64,000 nucleotides of DNA from contig JAZGTN010000150.1 in NCBI GenBank assembly GCA_037783415.1, positions 3,224,001 to 3,288,000 on the forward strand. The letters are read 5' to 3'. The notes below the pieces were generated by a model. The model was not told the origin of the DNA. It saw only the letters and a program-made list of their open reading frames with translations, and ran no database searches. The first letter of the stretch is position 1; each line of letters opens with the position of its first letter. The stretch comes from Leptasterias polaris. Taxonomy: Eukaryota > Echinodermata > Asteroidea > Forcipulatida > Asteriidae. The position numbers and the translations under genes are program-made. Below are positions 30,531 to 43,070 of the stretch, piece after piece.

Positions 30531-32522
30531 CGACGCCGAAGTCGTGTTTTTGAAAAAGGACACATCATTCTGTGATGAGCAGCTGGACCAATAATTTGGA
30601 CCAATCTTCATCCTAATAATTGGAATCTGTTAAGTTTATCTCTCAAAAGCTCTTAAGACTATTAACCTCTATCCGTACTAATTTATTGTATGTTCGCTAT
30701 GATCTTGATGGATTACTATACTTATAAATTTTTATTGTTATGTATGGTTGACCACTAATATGATTTATTCATGAGTTTGGGGCTTCTCATGAAAGCCAGT
30801 AGTATAAGTACTTATTACAAACTCATTGAACGCGGACATCAACAGAAAACAACCATTACCACTCCTTGAACGCCAACATCAACATAAAACAAGCTGTTTT
30901 CCCCCACTTCAGTCCTTCACTTTTAGAAGAACGTAGTTCTAAACATTCTGATGTATAGTTTAGTCCATTGCCGAGAACAGTCAAAATCATGTTAAATAAA
31001 CGTATACAAAAGATTGTTATAACGTTCCTGGTCATCTACATCAGGTGGTTGCAGTAATGTATATTGTCATATTGTTTCTTTTCTCTCAAATTGATCCGTA
31101 AAATAAACTCAGAATTTCGTTTCAATGTCTGTCTCTACACTCTCTTAAAAGATCATCTGGGCTGACGTTTTGCCCTTTCTTTGGAAACCTCAAATCGTAA
31201 GTGACAACATTACTTTAAGTCATACCGCAATTGAATATCAGTAACCCGCGACAAGAATTCATTGTGATTAATTCAAATGTATTATATTCAAAAGCTGCAG
31301 CAGCGACATATAACAGACTTTAACTGGAGAATTTTCTCAGTCAACCAGTTGGAAATTTATATTGTTAATTGTTCAGCAAATACAGCAACACAAAAACAAC
31401 AAAAATACATGGCGAATCGAAGAACTGTAAAACCTAAACAGAAACAACAAAGCAAGAAACATAGGCCTAGCCCTAGAAACATTACAGAATGGCAAAGTAC
31501 AAAAATAATGACAAGAGGGAAACTAGACGAGCTAGCACAGAGAACAGCGGAATTATTACTGAATATTTTTCCCCAACACATGACATAATAAGAGCAAACA
31601 CACCGAATCAAAATATCGATATTCAAACAGTATATAGGCCTAAAAGATTTATTACAAAGAATAATATCACTACGTGACATTTCATTACGACCAAACCTGT
31701 CCGATTCAAGCAACTCAGGCTACGGCCGTTGGATGCAGTGGCAATGCTCTTGAAGAACAAGCCATAGCCACGACGGAAATCTGAAACGGCTAAACCTCAA
31801 TGCAACCAAATCAAGCCTGGTGCGGTTTGTCTTAAGAGTGGTATGGTAAGTATAACATACTAAGTGTGGACAAGAAAACAAAAGAGGTCCATAAAAGTGT
31901 ACAGAACAAAGGAATGTCCACAGAGTGACCCACATTTACGCTCTTCTGTTGCAATTCGTTACATGCATCTTTCGGGGCTTCTGGCTCTTCGTGAAAACGC
32001 AAAATGCATTTATTGAGACTTAGGTCCCTTCCCGTTTTAATCAATAACGTGTCATCTTAAGATATTAAGTGGATCTTCGTGAAAAAGGGGACGATGGTCC
32101 CAGCGTAATTGTGTACAGCTACCACCTCCGACCGATGAGGTTGACGCAACTAAACACCAACATGAAGCAAGTTAAAGCCTGTGCCCACAGATAAAGAATA
32201 TTACGCGTTGGCGAGCAAATAAAATAGTCCCTTCATGGCGGGAAAACTTGTTAGATGACATAGTACAAACGTTAACTAAAATGGACAGGTCTGTGTATTA
32301 AAGCAAGACACTTAACGCGTGACGTATGACGTCACAACATTGCAAATTGTAGTAATTGGTAAAGTAAGAATAGTATCACATAAGCGTGAACACTGAACAA
32401 CTGATGGGGGATGCAATGACGGTCTGCATTGACGGTCAGCTTGAAAGTAAACTTTCAAATATAAAAAAGGATTATTCTATCCTTTAATTTGCATCGTGAA
32501 AGAGTCTGGAATCATAAACATG
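30531..32522. other. No gene or element recognised
   Basis: The + frame at 31277-31588 (103 codons) is rich in Q and K and unrecognised. It overlaps an equally long minus frame. No splice-compatible pair or repeat is seen. Confidence 0.4.
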
Positions 32523-32740
32523 CGCTGCAAAAACTGGGGTGTCCAAATTGACACCATGGGTGCTGTCACATACAGATACCGAAGACAGAATCAAATTTAA
32601 CATCATAGGGTGAACAAACAAACCAATGTAAATGTTTTGGCGGAAATTAATGTTATTTCATCACCCTTTGCTGTATATTTAGATTTTTTTGTTGTTGGTA
32701 TCTTATAGTTTGACAACACCCATGGTGTCAATTTTTACAC
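32523..32740. mobile_element. MITE family A, copy 1
   Basis: It starts CGCTGCAAAAACTGGGGTGT and then ACACCATGGGTGCTGTCACA. The right side runs the complement, ACAACACCCATGGTGTCAAT. The right terminus is eroded. Confidence 0.8.
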
Positions 32741-33817
32741 ACTATAGGCTTTTCTTTTCAACAAACAACAATTCAAGCCAACCAGATAGCTGGCAAGTCT
32801 GCATTTTGATATCTCTTGGGAGACGCTTTCTCCTTTTCTTTTTTCCCCCGTTTTGTTCTGTTGTTGTTGGCCTTTACCTTTTGTAGTATTTCTAATGTAA
32901 TTTTACTTATTATGCTTTCCTATGTGTGTGCTGTTGATGAAATGAAATTGGACATTGCTTCGGAAGTCTGGCAACGGTTCTGAAAGCTTCAAATGATAAA
33001 TGTCTGCAAAGTGACGGATCAATTCGAAAGTTTCAATCCTGAAATGGGGGGAAATGAAAAATGACTGAAGCATCGTTTTCAATTAGTCTGCCTGAACCCC
33101 AAAGATGGTAGGGCAGTAAAATTGGTCTCTCCCTGGCTTCTCTTTAAGCGAAATAGTCAGGAAGCTATCATCACCGTGTATACTGATACACGGGGAAAAG
33201 CCACCTTATTGGTGAATTATGAACGAAGTATATGTGTGCCTGTGAACTTTAATTAGTTGCTGATCTTCTGCATGTTTGCAACGTCACTGTTGGTGTAGAA
33301 TTTAATCTCATCTTTATAGATAAGCACACAGGTTGACTTTGCGTGTCCTGTGTTTTTCATTTAGGCTTAATGTATCTCGCCCCCGTTTTGACATTTTGAG
33401 TGGGGCATCATGTAGGCAATGTGGAAATCACACACAAAGGAATCAAGAGTACACGTCCAAAACCATCAATACACTGTGTTATATTTTTTCTTTTCGTTTT
33501 TCTTTCAAACTTGCATTACATTCCCGTCGTCAGTCATTTAGAAACATTGAGTTTGATTTATTGAGGCTGCATTGCATTATAGAGAACATGAGAACATAGT
33601 TTCCCGCACAATAATGAGGCATACTGTGGCTAAAACAAACACCTGCACCCAAGGTAAATTTTAGCAACGTCCCCATTGGTTTTATACGAAAGAGAAGCGA
33701 GGACCTCCTCGCTCTATCAAAACACCCGGATCCCTTTTGTTAAGTCTCCAGTTTCAATGGGTACACAAGCTCAGAGTTTTCATGAATAACGATAACTAAT
33801 TTACTTCACCTCGGGTA
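32741..33817. other. No gene or element recognised
   Basis: Only short reading frames; the 33333-33599 frame has no recognisable motif. Confidence 0.4.
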
Positions 33818-34060
33818 CACTCTAAAAACTCCCGCCAAGAATTGACCCGGATTCCGGGTCCAAGGGGACCTGGCCCATTTCTGAATCATACTGACACGGA
33901 AACTGGTAACAAATAAGATTTTGATTAGTATTCCGCGTCAGTTTTAACCCCTTTCTGTGTAAATTTCCCACACAGATTCCGGGTCATACTTTTCCAGAAA
34001 TGGGTCAGACCCTATTTGACCAGGATCCGGGTCAATTCTGACCCGTTTTTTTTTAGAGAG
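33818..34060. mobile_element. MITE family B, copy 5
   Basis: TA|CACTCTAAAAACTCCCGCC opens the element. The interior has GACCCGGATTCCGGGTCC and its counterparts, and it closes GGGTCAATTCTGACCCG then a T-run and AGAGAG. The last bases have diverged from GAGTG|TA. Confidence 0.85.
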
Positions 34061-34509
34061 TCACTTAGTCCTTCCACTGAAAGACAGCAGCGATGAATAC
34101 CGACGTGAGTAAAATAAAATACGGGTAAGTCTTTTGCAGTAAAAGCTGAGAATCACAGCCAAAGCAAACAAACGAACTCAATTTTTACATTATAGTGAAC
34201 CACTTATTCCCTTTCAAGACTATTATGTGATACCTTGTAAACATAAAGTATGGCATGACCCTGCGAAGGGGTTTTGTTGGGTTCAGGAAAAAACAGCGTG
34301 CTTCCGTCCAGCCCGTATTTTATTTGCTCACCTGGTTTCCGCACTGTCAAATGAATGGCTTTTTACTGTACACAGAACTCCGCTGTACGGGTAATAATTA
34401 CGAGCGAAACCCTCAAGCCAAATCACATAGAGGCCAACTCTAATAACTAATCACGGGCTTGTAAATCCGGTGTGAGCTGATCCAGGCTGGGGTGCGGAGC
34501 GAAGGGGAA
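34061..34509. other. No gene recognised
   Basis: The short frame 34255-34443 is unrecognised and no repeats are seen. Confidence 0.35.
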
Positions 34510-34749
34510 TACACATTGCAAAAACTTGGGTGTTATAATTGACATCATGGGTGTTGTCACACAAAGATATCGAAAGAGGAATCACAATTTGCACTATAGA
34601 GTGTTTTAAAAAAAAAAATCTTATGTCTGCCAACACAGATCATTGGTGTTATTTGAACACCCTATGACGTTCATTTTGATTCTCTCTTGGGTATTTGTAT
34701 GTGACAACATCCATAGTGTAAATTTAAACACCCCAGTTTTTGCAGTGTA
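34510..34749. mobile_element. MITE family A, copy 2, TA-flanked
   Basis: TA|CACATTGCAAAAACTTGGG opens and CCCCAGTTTTTGCAGTG|TA closes the element. Subterminal GTTGTCACACAAAGATATCG is mirrored by GGGTATTTGTATGTGACAAC. This is one of the most intact copies. The TA duplication suggests a Tc1/mariner-type mechanism. Confidence 0.88.
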
Positions 34750-35580
34750 TATCCTGGTTGACGTAGAATCACACGCCCTCTCCCAAATCTCTATAAAACA
34801 AGGCCAACAACCTTTAAAGGAACCTTTAAAAAACGCAACACCAACAGCATAGTTAGCTTTCAGATTTAAATCATTTATGTTAAAATGTATGTATATATAT
34901 ATATATATATTTGTACCTTTAAGCCTTTATTGTCAGAAAATTTGCAATTGTGCAACGTAATTTGTGTTTCATGCAAAACTTCCATTTTAATAGTCGAATC
35001 TAAAGTTAAGCCAATTTTAAAAAATTATATAAATTTACGACGATATACCTGGCAGCATCTTTGCAAAACATTTACCGTCAAAATTTACACTGGTATTTTG
35101 TATTTTTAAATCACCACATTCGAGAGCCAACCGCACACATTACACCACAACAACTGGTATGTAATCATTTACATTACTTTACTGTAACTGTTTGGCACAC
35201 ATCCACGCGTTCAGAAAAATCAACGTAAAATTTGTTTTGTTCTCCCTTTTTTATATAATCGTACTGTTTATTGCAACGCATAACAATTACAATAGAATCC
35301 GTCTATCTCTACTCTCATTTCATCGGTCACGAGAAAGTTGATAAGCTTGAAATTTGACAACAGTTGACAGCAACGTTAAAACGCGGATTTGAAAAGAGTG
35401 CACACCTCCATTGCACACCTCATACATTATTCAACACACAATAGCGCAATGAGAAGTGACATGGCAAACAATCAAATGTAAAAAGAGCTCATGCTTGCAG
35501 AGCACGAGCTAAGGTTACAGAAATGCTCCACAAAAGATTGAAGGGGGCCAGACACAATGATAAAGGAAAAGCCTCCCCTT
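34750..35580. other. No gene recognised; (TA)n near 34890-34910
   Basis: AT-rich with a TATATA run. Reading frames are short. Confidence 0.4.
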
Positions 35581-35764
35581 TACACTCTAAATTCTACCGG
35601 GTCAAAAATAACCCGGATCCGGGTCACGTTGAGTCTGACCCGTGGGTCAGCATGACCCGGAATCTGTGTCAAAATGACCCAGAAATGACTAAACTTGACG
35701 CAGAATCCCTGTCAAAATCACATTTTTTGACAATTTTCCGGAATCTGGATCAATTCAGAGTGTA
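35581..35764. mobile_element. MITE family B, copy 6, TA-flanked
   Basis: TA|CACTCTAAATTCTACCGGG opens and CAATTCAGAGTG|TA closes the element, so both TA copies are present (35581-35582 and 35763-35764). The interior is dense in GGGTCA and TGACCC words. Perfect GGTCAGCATGACC is at 35645-35657. Confidence 0.88.
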
Positions 35765-38700
35765 GTATTTATTTATACGAGTGTGTTACATCACTGGGAT
35801 TTGGATGAGCAAAGTCTTTGCCGTTTCTCTAGTTTTCACGAAACAATGGTACTATTCGACCAATTTAGGAGCATTTCGTAAATTTAGAGTGGTCACCTTT
35901 TCGAGGAAAACGGTTTAGATTTAAAAGAGTATAGTTGTGAACATTTTCATTTCACCGCATACGTTTTCTGGCTATCTTGAGGCTGAAAAATAACCGCTTT
36001 CTTATATTTTCAAAAGTCCAATCGGATAGAATAGAAGAGGACCTCCATTCTAAATTCCGTACGTGTATCCCAATTTGCATGAATTATCACATTCAAGAAA
36101 AAACATGTTACTGCCCCCATGTTTGGCGTGATTTTAAACGTTTTCATAGCTGCTTACTTCGATTTTGAATTTTGGTTTCCGGGCAACACATTATATCAAT
36201 AGAGGATAACGACTTTGGTACATCTACGTGAACGACGACCGTCAGACATGAAGCTCTCGAGAACGGCGCGGGTCTCCGGCGAGCAAGCGGTAAATCGATT
36301 GCGAATTCTCGTAACATTAGGCACTGTGGACAGATTTGTTTCAGAACAGCCTGCGGCTCCTGCCAACAATTATTACGGAAGGATAATAAATCAAGAATGC
36401 AAGAAGTATGATATCAATTCTTGATGCTCAAAGAGAAATTGTACACCCCTTGTTCACGCACGAGTCGTAAGCACCTCACGTCTTAATCCCTGCTTACTGA
36501 TGGTATGTAGGCGTGTATACGCACCATTGTTGCCAGACTACAATATTTATATCTGCAGTGTTAACCTCATCACCTAATACCGATGTAGTATTATGGGATA
36601 AAATGAACCAATCACATCCAGTTTCAGTATTATCAACGTCAAGAACAACACTTAGGAAATACCAGGATATCCGGCCATTCTCAATGCCACATGCTTCCAA
36701 GCGAGGATATTGAAAATACAACCTCGCTCCCATTTAATCGTGTACAATGCGACAACAATTTGACAGTCCTGCGGGAAATGTTTTTGTTTCAGTGGCGCCC
36801 CCTCCCCCTCACCGCTCTGAAGAAATCGACTCGTCGTTGCTTATTTTAGAAAAGATCAGTGACCCCCTTGTGACATAATATACATTGTAGGACTGTGTGG
36901 CCCATAAGAAATCGCCACGTGCAACGCAAATAAAATATGGTCTCCAGGTTGACTGAAATAACATCTTCATCGTTTATCGGGGATCTGTCCATCTGCTGTT
37001 AGAAGTGGCCCTTTTCATTTTGTCTTCCCTTTTGATGTATGTTCTTAAAAGTATATTCATCCTCCAAAGTCGCCCCTTTCTGTTTTTCAAGTGGCGTAAC
37101 CAAGGAGTGGGGAAAGAATCCCATTCTCTTGCCTCCAGAGTCCAGGTTAAAGAAAGAATGGAAATGATTTTTTTTTACAAAAGACCATATAATTCTAGAA
37201 AAAATTAAATCAAAACAAACGAAAGCCTCTGGTATTTGTATGTAGCTCGTTCAATTTGACCAGTGCTGTAACATATCTGATATACTATATACCATGACAT
37301 GTGACGAAATGAATAGGCTAGGACTATTTTATCTGGATGCTGCCTTTAATAATAATTCCCACTTCGAAACTACGGGCCAAAGATAATTGAAGATGATGAC
37401 AACAGCAGCTTGGTATTACCGTGGAGCTATAAAAAAATAGCTACATTGTATTGTAGAGGGAGAAAACGGGGCTAACGACTCAGTAAAAACCCCTGTGTAT
37501 AAGTGCAGTTCAAACTAAAAGCGCAGATGAGTATTTTTTTTAAGCCGATCTCATACAACTGCGTTTTTCTCTATGTGTTGTGACCGTGGTTTGCGAAAAG
37601 AAGCGGTGATAAAAATGTGGGCAGAGCTTAAGCAAAGCAATTTGGGGAGAAAGTAGTCCATCAGAGTTAAGTGGTTTTGGGGGTACTTTTTCTACTTTCC
37701 ACCCCTTTTTCTTTTTCTGAGTGCTCATCGGGGGGAAACAAACACACAGACAATTTTGTGTTCACCTTAACCCTGTGAGGGAGTACCCCCGGGAATTACA
37801 CAAAATGCAGGAAGGTTCCACTAAATACTGGCTCCACACAGTAAGCCAAAGAGTTTGATTGGCTGGGGGTTGGGTGTTGGAAACCACAGAACATTGCATA
37901 GGCCGGAACCAAGACATCTGGAAGCCTGCTACAAAGACCAGAAGGCTCCACTTTATCTGAGGGCTAGACCTGGGTAGGTTTGCATGTCTTTACAATTTTG
38001 TGCACAAAGCATAGGCCTTTGAGTGAAAATATTTGAGATCTGATCCCCTCTTATGTGGAATTTTCCAGTTTTTGGATCTCCCTCAGGGCATGCACTTTGG
38101 AGAAAACAGTGAAATAAATAAAATGTGTCGTGACTTAGGATAACAGGCGCTCACGGATTTAACCACAGGTTTTCTAAATTACAAATTTTCAAACAGACTT
38201 TGAAACTATAAGTTTTTAAACTTCTTATGAGTTCAAAGTTCAGTTGATAAAGGCATACAATTTTCATCTCGTCATAATTGTCATGCACTAGAGGCCCTTG
38301 TTTAGACTTTCCAATCATCTAGATATACATCACCAATATGCTGTTTTCTACTAAAATATGGGATGCTTATGAATACAGCTGTTTGAAAATACGCAAAGCA
38401 TTTTTGATTAAACAACCCGAAAACTAAATACATATGTGCATACAAATAGCTACAGTGGAGCTGAGAACGAAGGACGCATTATCAATGAAATTACGTTTCT
38501 ATAGTTTCATCCTACACTGGTGCAAAAATTGCAGCGATGTGCAAATTTAATTGAACTGTCTCTCAGAGGAGTCAAAACAAACAAAATTAATGTCACTAAA
38601 TTATATTATTGTTTAGCGGTCGGCTCTTATTCAAATGTGGGGAAACTGCAGAGCAAGAATGAGTTGTATTTCGCAAGCCCTTGTTTCGTGGGTGTAATGA

Positions 38701-40021
38701 AGTGAAAACACGTTATTGAGTGCAGGCATGGTCAAGAAAAGAAGGCAAAACTATGAGTTTGTCGGTTATAGTTCTTCAGAAAGTAAAATATTATTTCAAA
38801 ATGACATTTGTTCAGTTCTCTCGCCATATATCTAATTTTAACAGGTGGTCCCGTTTTAGCATTTTGCGGGTTTTTGTTTAGATATTTTGCGCAGTTTCAT
38901 ATCGAGCTTAATTCGATTGCAGCAATGAGCTACTTCTCATTTTGGAGTTCTTCAAACTATATTTCTAGACTTGGACAGTGTTGCGCAGGCGTATTATTGA
39001 AATATTTTTCTAGAGTATTTGTTCTCGTGTAAGTTAGCTTTCATACTGAAACTATATTTACGATTTTTCTGTAGGTCCCAATCCTATGAAGCAAACAAGC
39101 AAAATCTGTTATTTGTTAAATTACCTAACTTGTACATTATCAAACACCGTCTGCTTCAAACTACACCCAGCCTTTAAGTTAAAAAGATCACCACACCCCA
39201 ATAAACCAGTTTTGGGGTGATATTTTATTAAGTGCCGTCATCATTTTTATCTTCTTCTTTTTTCGTCACAGCCCAGGGAAATCGAACAGGCTCTCTGAAC
39301 CATCCCGCCACTTCAGGAAATCAGGTTTCCGCAATACCGTGGTTGCCGGTGGCCGGTCAAAATTTCCATCACTCCTCTAATGGGACCCATTTCCACGGTG
39401 AGGTCGGCATAATGACGGATGTCTTATTAGGGCCTCCGTATAATAATCGAGGCACTCCAAGGGGTGTCGTCTTGCCAAGACGCAGTCCAAATATTGCACA
39501 AAAACATTTGGGTTGTTATAGAATAAAAATAGACAGATTACACAATTCGCCGAATAGACTGTGCAAGTCTAGCACGTCTTCGAATTTCCTGGACCAAATT
39601 GGTCCCAACCATAATTGAGTTTAACGTGTGCGTTACTGTTTCTTCAAATACTCTAGTTTAACGTTTATGGTTATACAAAAATATATGAAATTGTTGGGAA
39701 AGTAAAAATTAGCAATGAAATTTATAAAAAATAAAATAAAATTTGACAAATCAACAAAGAAATGTCACCCGAGAATAAGACTTGGCCTCCGTTTTCCGGT
39801 TATTTGTAAACATTTAAGAATTTGGCCCACCTGACGTCCGGGTTACCATTAAACCTATGTAATGGTCGAACAGATTCGGGCGTGATTGGCAAACGAAATT
39901 TCAAACAACTAAGCATCCTCGTCCCAAGTTTTAATGTTGATTCGGTGTTAATTTTAGCAAACTATTTGTATTTCAAAAAGCATTAAAATTGTATTTGTAA
40001 CAACTTACTATCCGTATATTT
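35765..40021. other. Long stretch without a recognisable gene
   Basis: A CpG-rich patch at 36215-36290 holds ATGAAGCTCTCGAGAACGGC and runs into GCG|GTAAAT, which could be a short first exon, but the evidence is thin. The + frame at 39232-39618 (listed separately) is the longest here. No inverted-repeat element or LINE fragment was seen in this 4.2 kb. Confidence 0.4.
39232..39618 (+). CDS. Unrecognised 128-codon ORF
   Basis: The frame runs MPSSFLSSSFFVTAQGNRTG, then LNHPATSGNQVSAIPWLPVA, then GQNFHHSSNGTHFHGEV, then a basic TPRGVVLPRRSP part. The first 15 residues look like a short hydrophobic leader. TTTTTCGTCACAG at about 39270 could be a splice acceptor, which would make AQGNRTGSLNHPA an internal exon start. 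No family is recognised, and chance is a serious alternative. Confidence 0.2.
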   Translation: MPSSFLSSSFFVTAQGNRTGSLNHPATSGNQVSAIPWLPVAGQNFHHSSNGTHFHGEVGIMTDVLLGPPYNNRGTPRGVVLPRRSPNIAQKHLGCYRIKIDRLHNSPNRLCKSSTSSNFLDQIGPNHN

Positions 40022-40310
40022 ATTTGGGTTTAGGTTTAGGACCAGGCTATATACACTTAGGTTCATGCTCGTGGCTACATTTAGGTACAGAGTTGTGGTT
40101 ACAATAAGATACAATGCTTGTGCTACATTTAGGCACAATGTTGTGGCTTCATTCAGGGCTGGACTATATAAGGCACAAGGTTGTGATTACATTTAAGACT
40201 GGGCTACATTTAGGTTCAAGGCTTGGGATAAATTTAGAACCAGACTACAATTAGGTACAGGGCTGTGGCTACATTAAGGTTCTGGCTACATTTACTGCTA
40301 AGGGCTGGGT
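40022..40310 (+). repeat. Degenerate minisatellite, unit about 28-40 bp
   Basis: Words GGCTACATTTAGG, GTGCTACATTTAGGCACA, GTTGTGGCTTCATT, GGGCTACATTTAGGTTCA and GGCTGTGGCTACATTAAGG recur about eight times between 40022 and 40310. Units vary in length and sequence, which indicates an old array. Confidence 0.7.
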
Positions 40311-40478
40311 GGGCCATTACACGTTTTTCCATTTTATACCACATGTCTTGATGCTATGGGATAGCACTTTGCAACATCATAATGTTGTCTTTCATGTTGT
40401 TATGAACTCGATAAAGTACCTGTATACATTGAAGGGTTGTTTTTTAATGTCATACTGCCATGAGTAAGAACATTTCAC

Positions 40479-40583
40479 CCTCGAAATATTTTTCGAACCG
40501 CGTAATATTTCGAGAGAACAAAATAATATTTCGAGGAACAGCAATAATATTTCGGGGGAACAAATATCACTTCGAGGGAACAT
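40479..40583 (+). repeat. Short tandem repeat, unit about 21-23 bp
   Basis: AATATTTCGAGAGAACAAAAT, AATATTTCGAGGAACAGCAA and AATATTTCGGGGGAACAAAT, plus flanking partial units, make four to five copies. Confidence 0.8.
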
Positions 40584-41439
40584 AATGCCTTCCTTTGCTT
40601 TTTGGTGGTCCCAACCCCTTTTTGTTTCCTTTTCTTTTATTTAATTCTGCTCAAAATATGTTTTGTTCGTTGTTGAAACAAACATATATAAGCCCGCAGG
40701 CCAAATCCGCAGGATGTGTTTTTAAAAGATTTTAAAAGGTTCAAAAAATGGTAAAAAGATAAACATAAATTATTAAATATTAATTTATTACAGTTCTCAT
40801 TTGTCCCCTTAGGAGTTCCGTAGTTACAATTAAAGATATTTATTATGTATACGCTGTTACTGTAAACCTCACTATAGGAAGCCTTAATACTCAAGAATCA
40901 ATCAATTTATCATCACGAAAATTGACCGTGGCTGTACTTTCAGCCGCTCTACCGCACGTAAAAGTCAGACCAATCGAGTTTAAGCACTTTACGATCGTGC
41001 ATGCTGATAGATGGCATTGCAGGCTAGGGAGCCATTTACATACATTTACTTGAAAGAGATACCATTATAAGAAAGGAATGTTTTGGTTTTCTTTTCGATT
41101 ATCCAATCATAAACGGTCAGGAGGTCATCCAGGGTAATTATACCCAGGATGTGCAAAGTAATGCATTCAGGGATTTATTACTCGCAGTGGTGATCAAACA
41201 TTACATATTAAATGTACAAAAGAACAAACAAAATCACTATGATTTTCCTAATGAGGATAACATTCAGCTCATAAAACAAGTCCTAATGAAGATGAGACTT
41301 TTTACTCCCTCATTGAGATTTCCGTGTTGCCTGCATCATGTCCAACCAATAGGAGAATAAAGAGAAGCTATCGTTGTACATGGTCGACAAACTTGAAACA
41401 CTATGTGAACTTACACACGTCCACAAAATTGTTTTCACC
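40584..41439. other. No gene or element recognised
   Basis: Short reading frames only (40637-40894 minus, 41151-41360 plus), without recognisable motifs. Confidence 0.4.
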
Positions 41440-41720
41440 AGTGTTGATGAACAAAGGAATGTCCACAGAGTGTGTGTACCACAGTGCACATATTTAGTAC
41501 CTTATGGTGACCAAGGACAAAACAGAAAAGGGGAAATCAAAATGTCTCCATATGGAAAATCTAAAGACCGGGATGCTACACAAGAAAATTTGTGCACAAA
41601 GTATATCTAAAGATGTCAATTACAGGGACAAAGGATATAACGATAGTCTCCACAGAGACAAGTTTTGAGAATGGGTGTGTGTGAGTTTGTAGTGACATTC
41701 AAACTAGGACTTACAACAAA
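41440..41720 (+). repeat. Dispersed repeat, related to 9140-9333
   Basis: GTACCTTATGGTGACCAAGG, AAAATGTCTCCATATGGAAA, GAAAATTTGTGCACAAAG, ACAGGGACAAAGGATATAAC and GTCTCCACAGAGACA follow the same order as at 9140. The reading frame at 41374-41610 is not maintained relative to the other copy, so it is probably not coding. Confidence 0.5.
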
Positions 41721-41777
41721 GGGTACAATATGTCCGTAATTACTGTCACAAAGGAAAACAATGGGGTTGCGCATTTG

Positions 41778-41924
41778 TCAGGACATAGAGTTAAACAAAG
41801 GATGTTTCACGATTTGAGCTCATTGTACACTTTGGGTGTTTGTGTGTGTGTAAAACTACACCACCACAAATGTGTAATTGCCTCCAATCGTGAAACCTCC
41901 TTTGTTCAACTCTTTGTCCTTACA
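41778..41924. repeat. Inverted repeat, arms about 30 bp
   Basis: GGACATAGAGTTAAACAAAG then GATGTTTCACGATT (left) is mirrored by AATCGTGAAACC then TCCTTTGTTCAACTCTTTGT (right), with a loop of about 80 bp that includes CACCACCACAAATG. It could be a small fold-back element. Confidence 0.65.
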
Positions 41925-41957
41925 ACCGAGGACAAGGTCTTGAAGGGCCGTGTGTAA

Positions 41958-42311
41958 TTTGAAGATTTACGCAATGAAGCCCCTCTGTTGCACCCAGGGT
42001 TATTAACCTAGGAAATAAAAAGCATTCAAGAGTCTGCCTGACCGACTATAGTTATTAAAGATTCACAAGGATTTGTGCCCCTCCATCCATCATTAACCAT
42101 GCCCAGAATCCTTTATTGCATTATTTACGAGCTTCGATTACACTTTTCACTAACCTTCGTTGCAGCTTCAAGTTACTGACTCTTCGAAATGACAGAATCA
42201 CAAGCTGGTTGGTACATCATGATGCATCATTTTGTTAAGCATCTGTCACTAAATCATTCATTACGGATAGGCAACCCGTGATATCTCCTTTGCTGTCACC
42301 CTAAGTGATAA
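41958..42311. other. No gene recognised
   Basis: No recognisable frame or repeat. Confidence 0.35.
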
Positions 42312-42484
42312 TAGACCTTATGCATTGACGTCACCAAGCCGCCATCTTAGAGGTAAACTGATGATGAAACAATGGAAACGCGCTGATTTGTACGCGCGGC
42401 GCACAAGACTGGCCAATGAGCATCTTCCTTTTGACCTCTAGGTGAGGGCGCCCTACTGAAATGACGTCATATGCATAAGGTCTA
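42312..42484. mobile_element. MITE family C, copy 1
   Basis: TA|GACCTTATGCATTGACGTCA and TGACGTCATATGCATAAGGT then C|TA are the two ends. The interior contains GCCGCCATCTTAG (complement of a YY1-type site) and GTACGCGCGGCGCAC. It differs from the copy at 54046-54218 at only four positions by eye. The whole element is short and non-coding. Confidence 0.9.
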
Positions 42485-42825
42485 TTGAAGGCGGCCATTT
42501 TGAACAACGCGTGCGGTCTTGCGTAACATGACAACAGATCACCCTATCCAAGATTGAAATAATTGAAATCGACATTGGATATGGGAACAGATGGAAACTC
42601 TTTTTGTTGTTTTTCGTGCATTAATCTTGATTTTTTGTAACACTCTCGCTGGCACCATAGAGTCTTCAACAAGATTGGCTCGACATGGTAGCAATGGTCA
42701 AACTTTATTTAATTAACCGAAAAGTCAACCCCAACAATGCTGGTATGAACGGGTCCTGGTATATACATCATAATACCCGTTACAAATGGAGTGTTGAATT
42801 TCCTCGTAAATGGTTATTGTGTCTG
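42485..42825. other. No gene recognised
   Basis: GGCGGCCATTTTG (42491-42503), another YY1-like word, follows the MITE directly. Otherwise unremarkable. Confidence 0.35.
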
Positions 42826-43070
42826 CACTGTATAAACTCCCGGGTCATAATTGACCCGGTTCCGAACCCCGGGGGGCCTGACCAATTTCAGGGTCAGTGT
42901 GACCGGAATTTGTATTAAAATGTACAAAAAAATTGTCAAAGTGACATAGAAATCCAAGCTAATATCTCTTTTTCCTTAACAAGTGTCCGGGTCAGCCCGA
43001 CCCCTGAAATGGATCAGGCCCTACAGGGACCGGAATCCAGGTCAACTTTGACCCGGGAGTTTTTAAAGTT
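42826..43070. mobile_element. MITE family B, copy 7
   Basis: CACTGTATAAACTCCCGGGT opens and GACCCGGGAGTTTTTAAAG closes, so the ends are clearly inverted. Perfect GGTCAGTGTGACC is at 42892-42904, and GGTCATAATTGACC with a 4-bp spacer lies in the left arm. Confidence 0.88.
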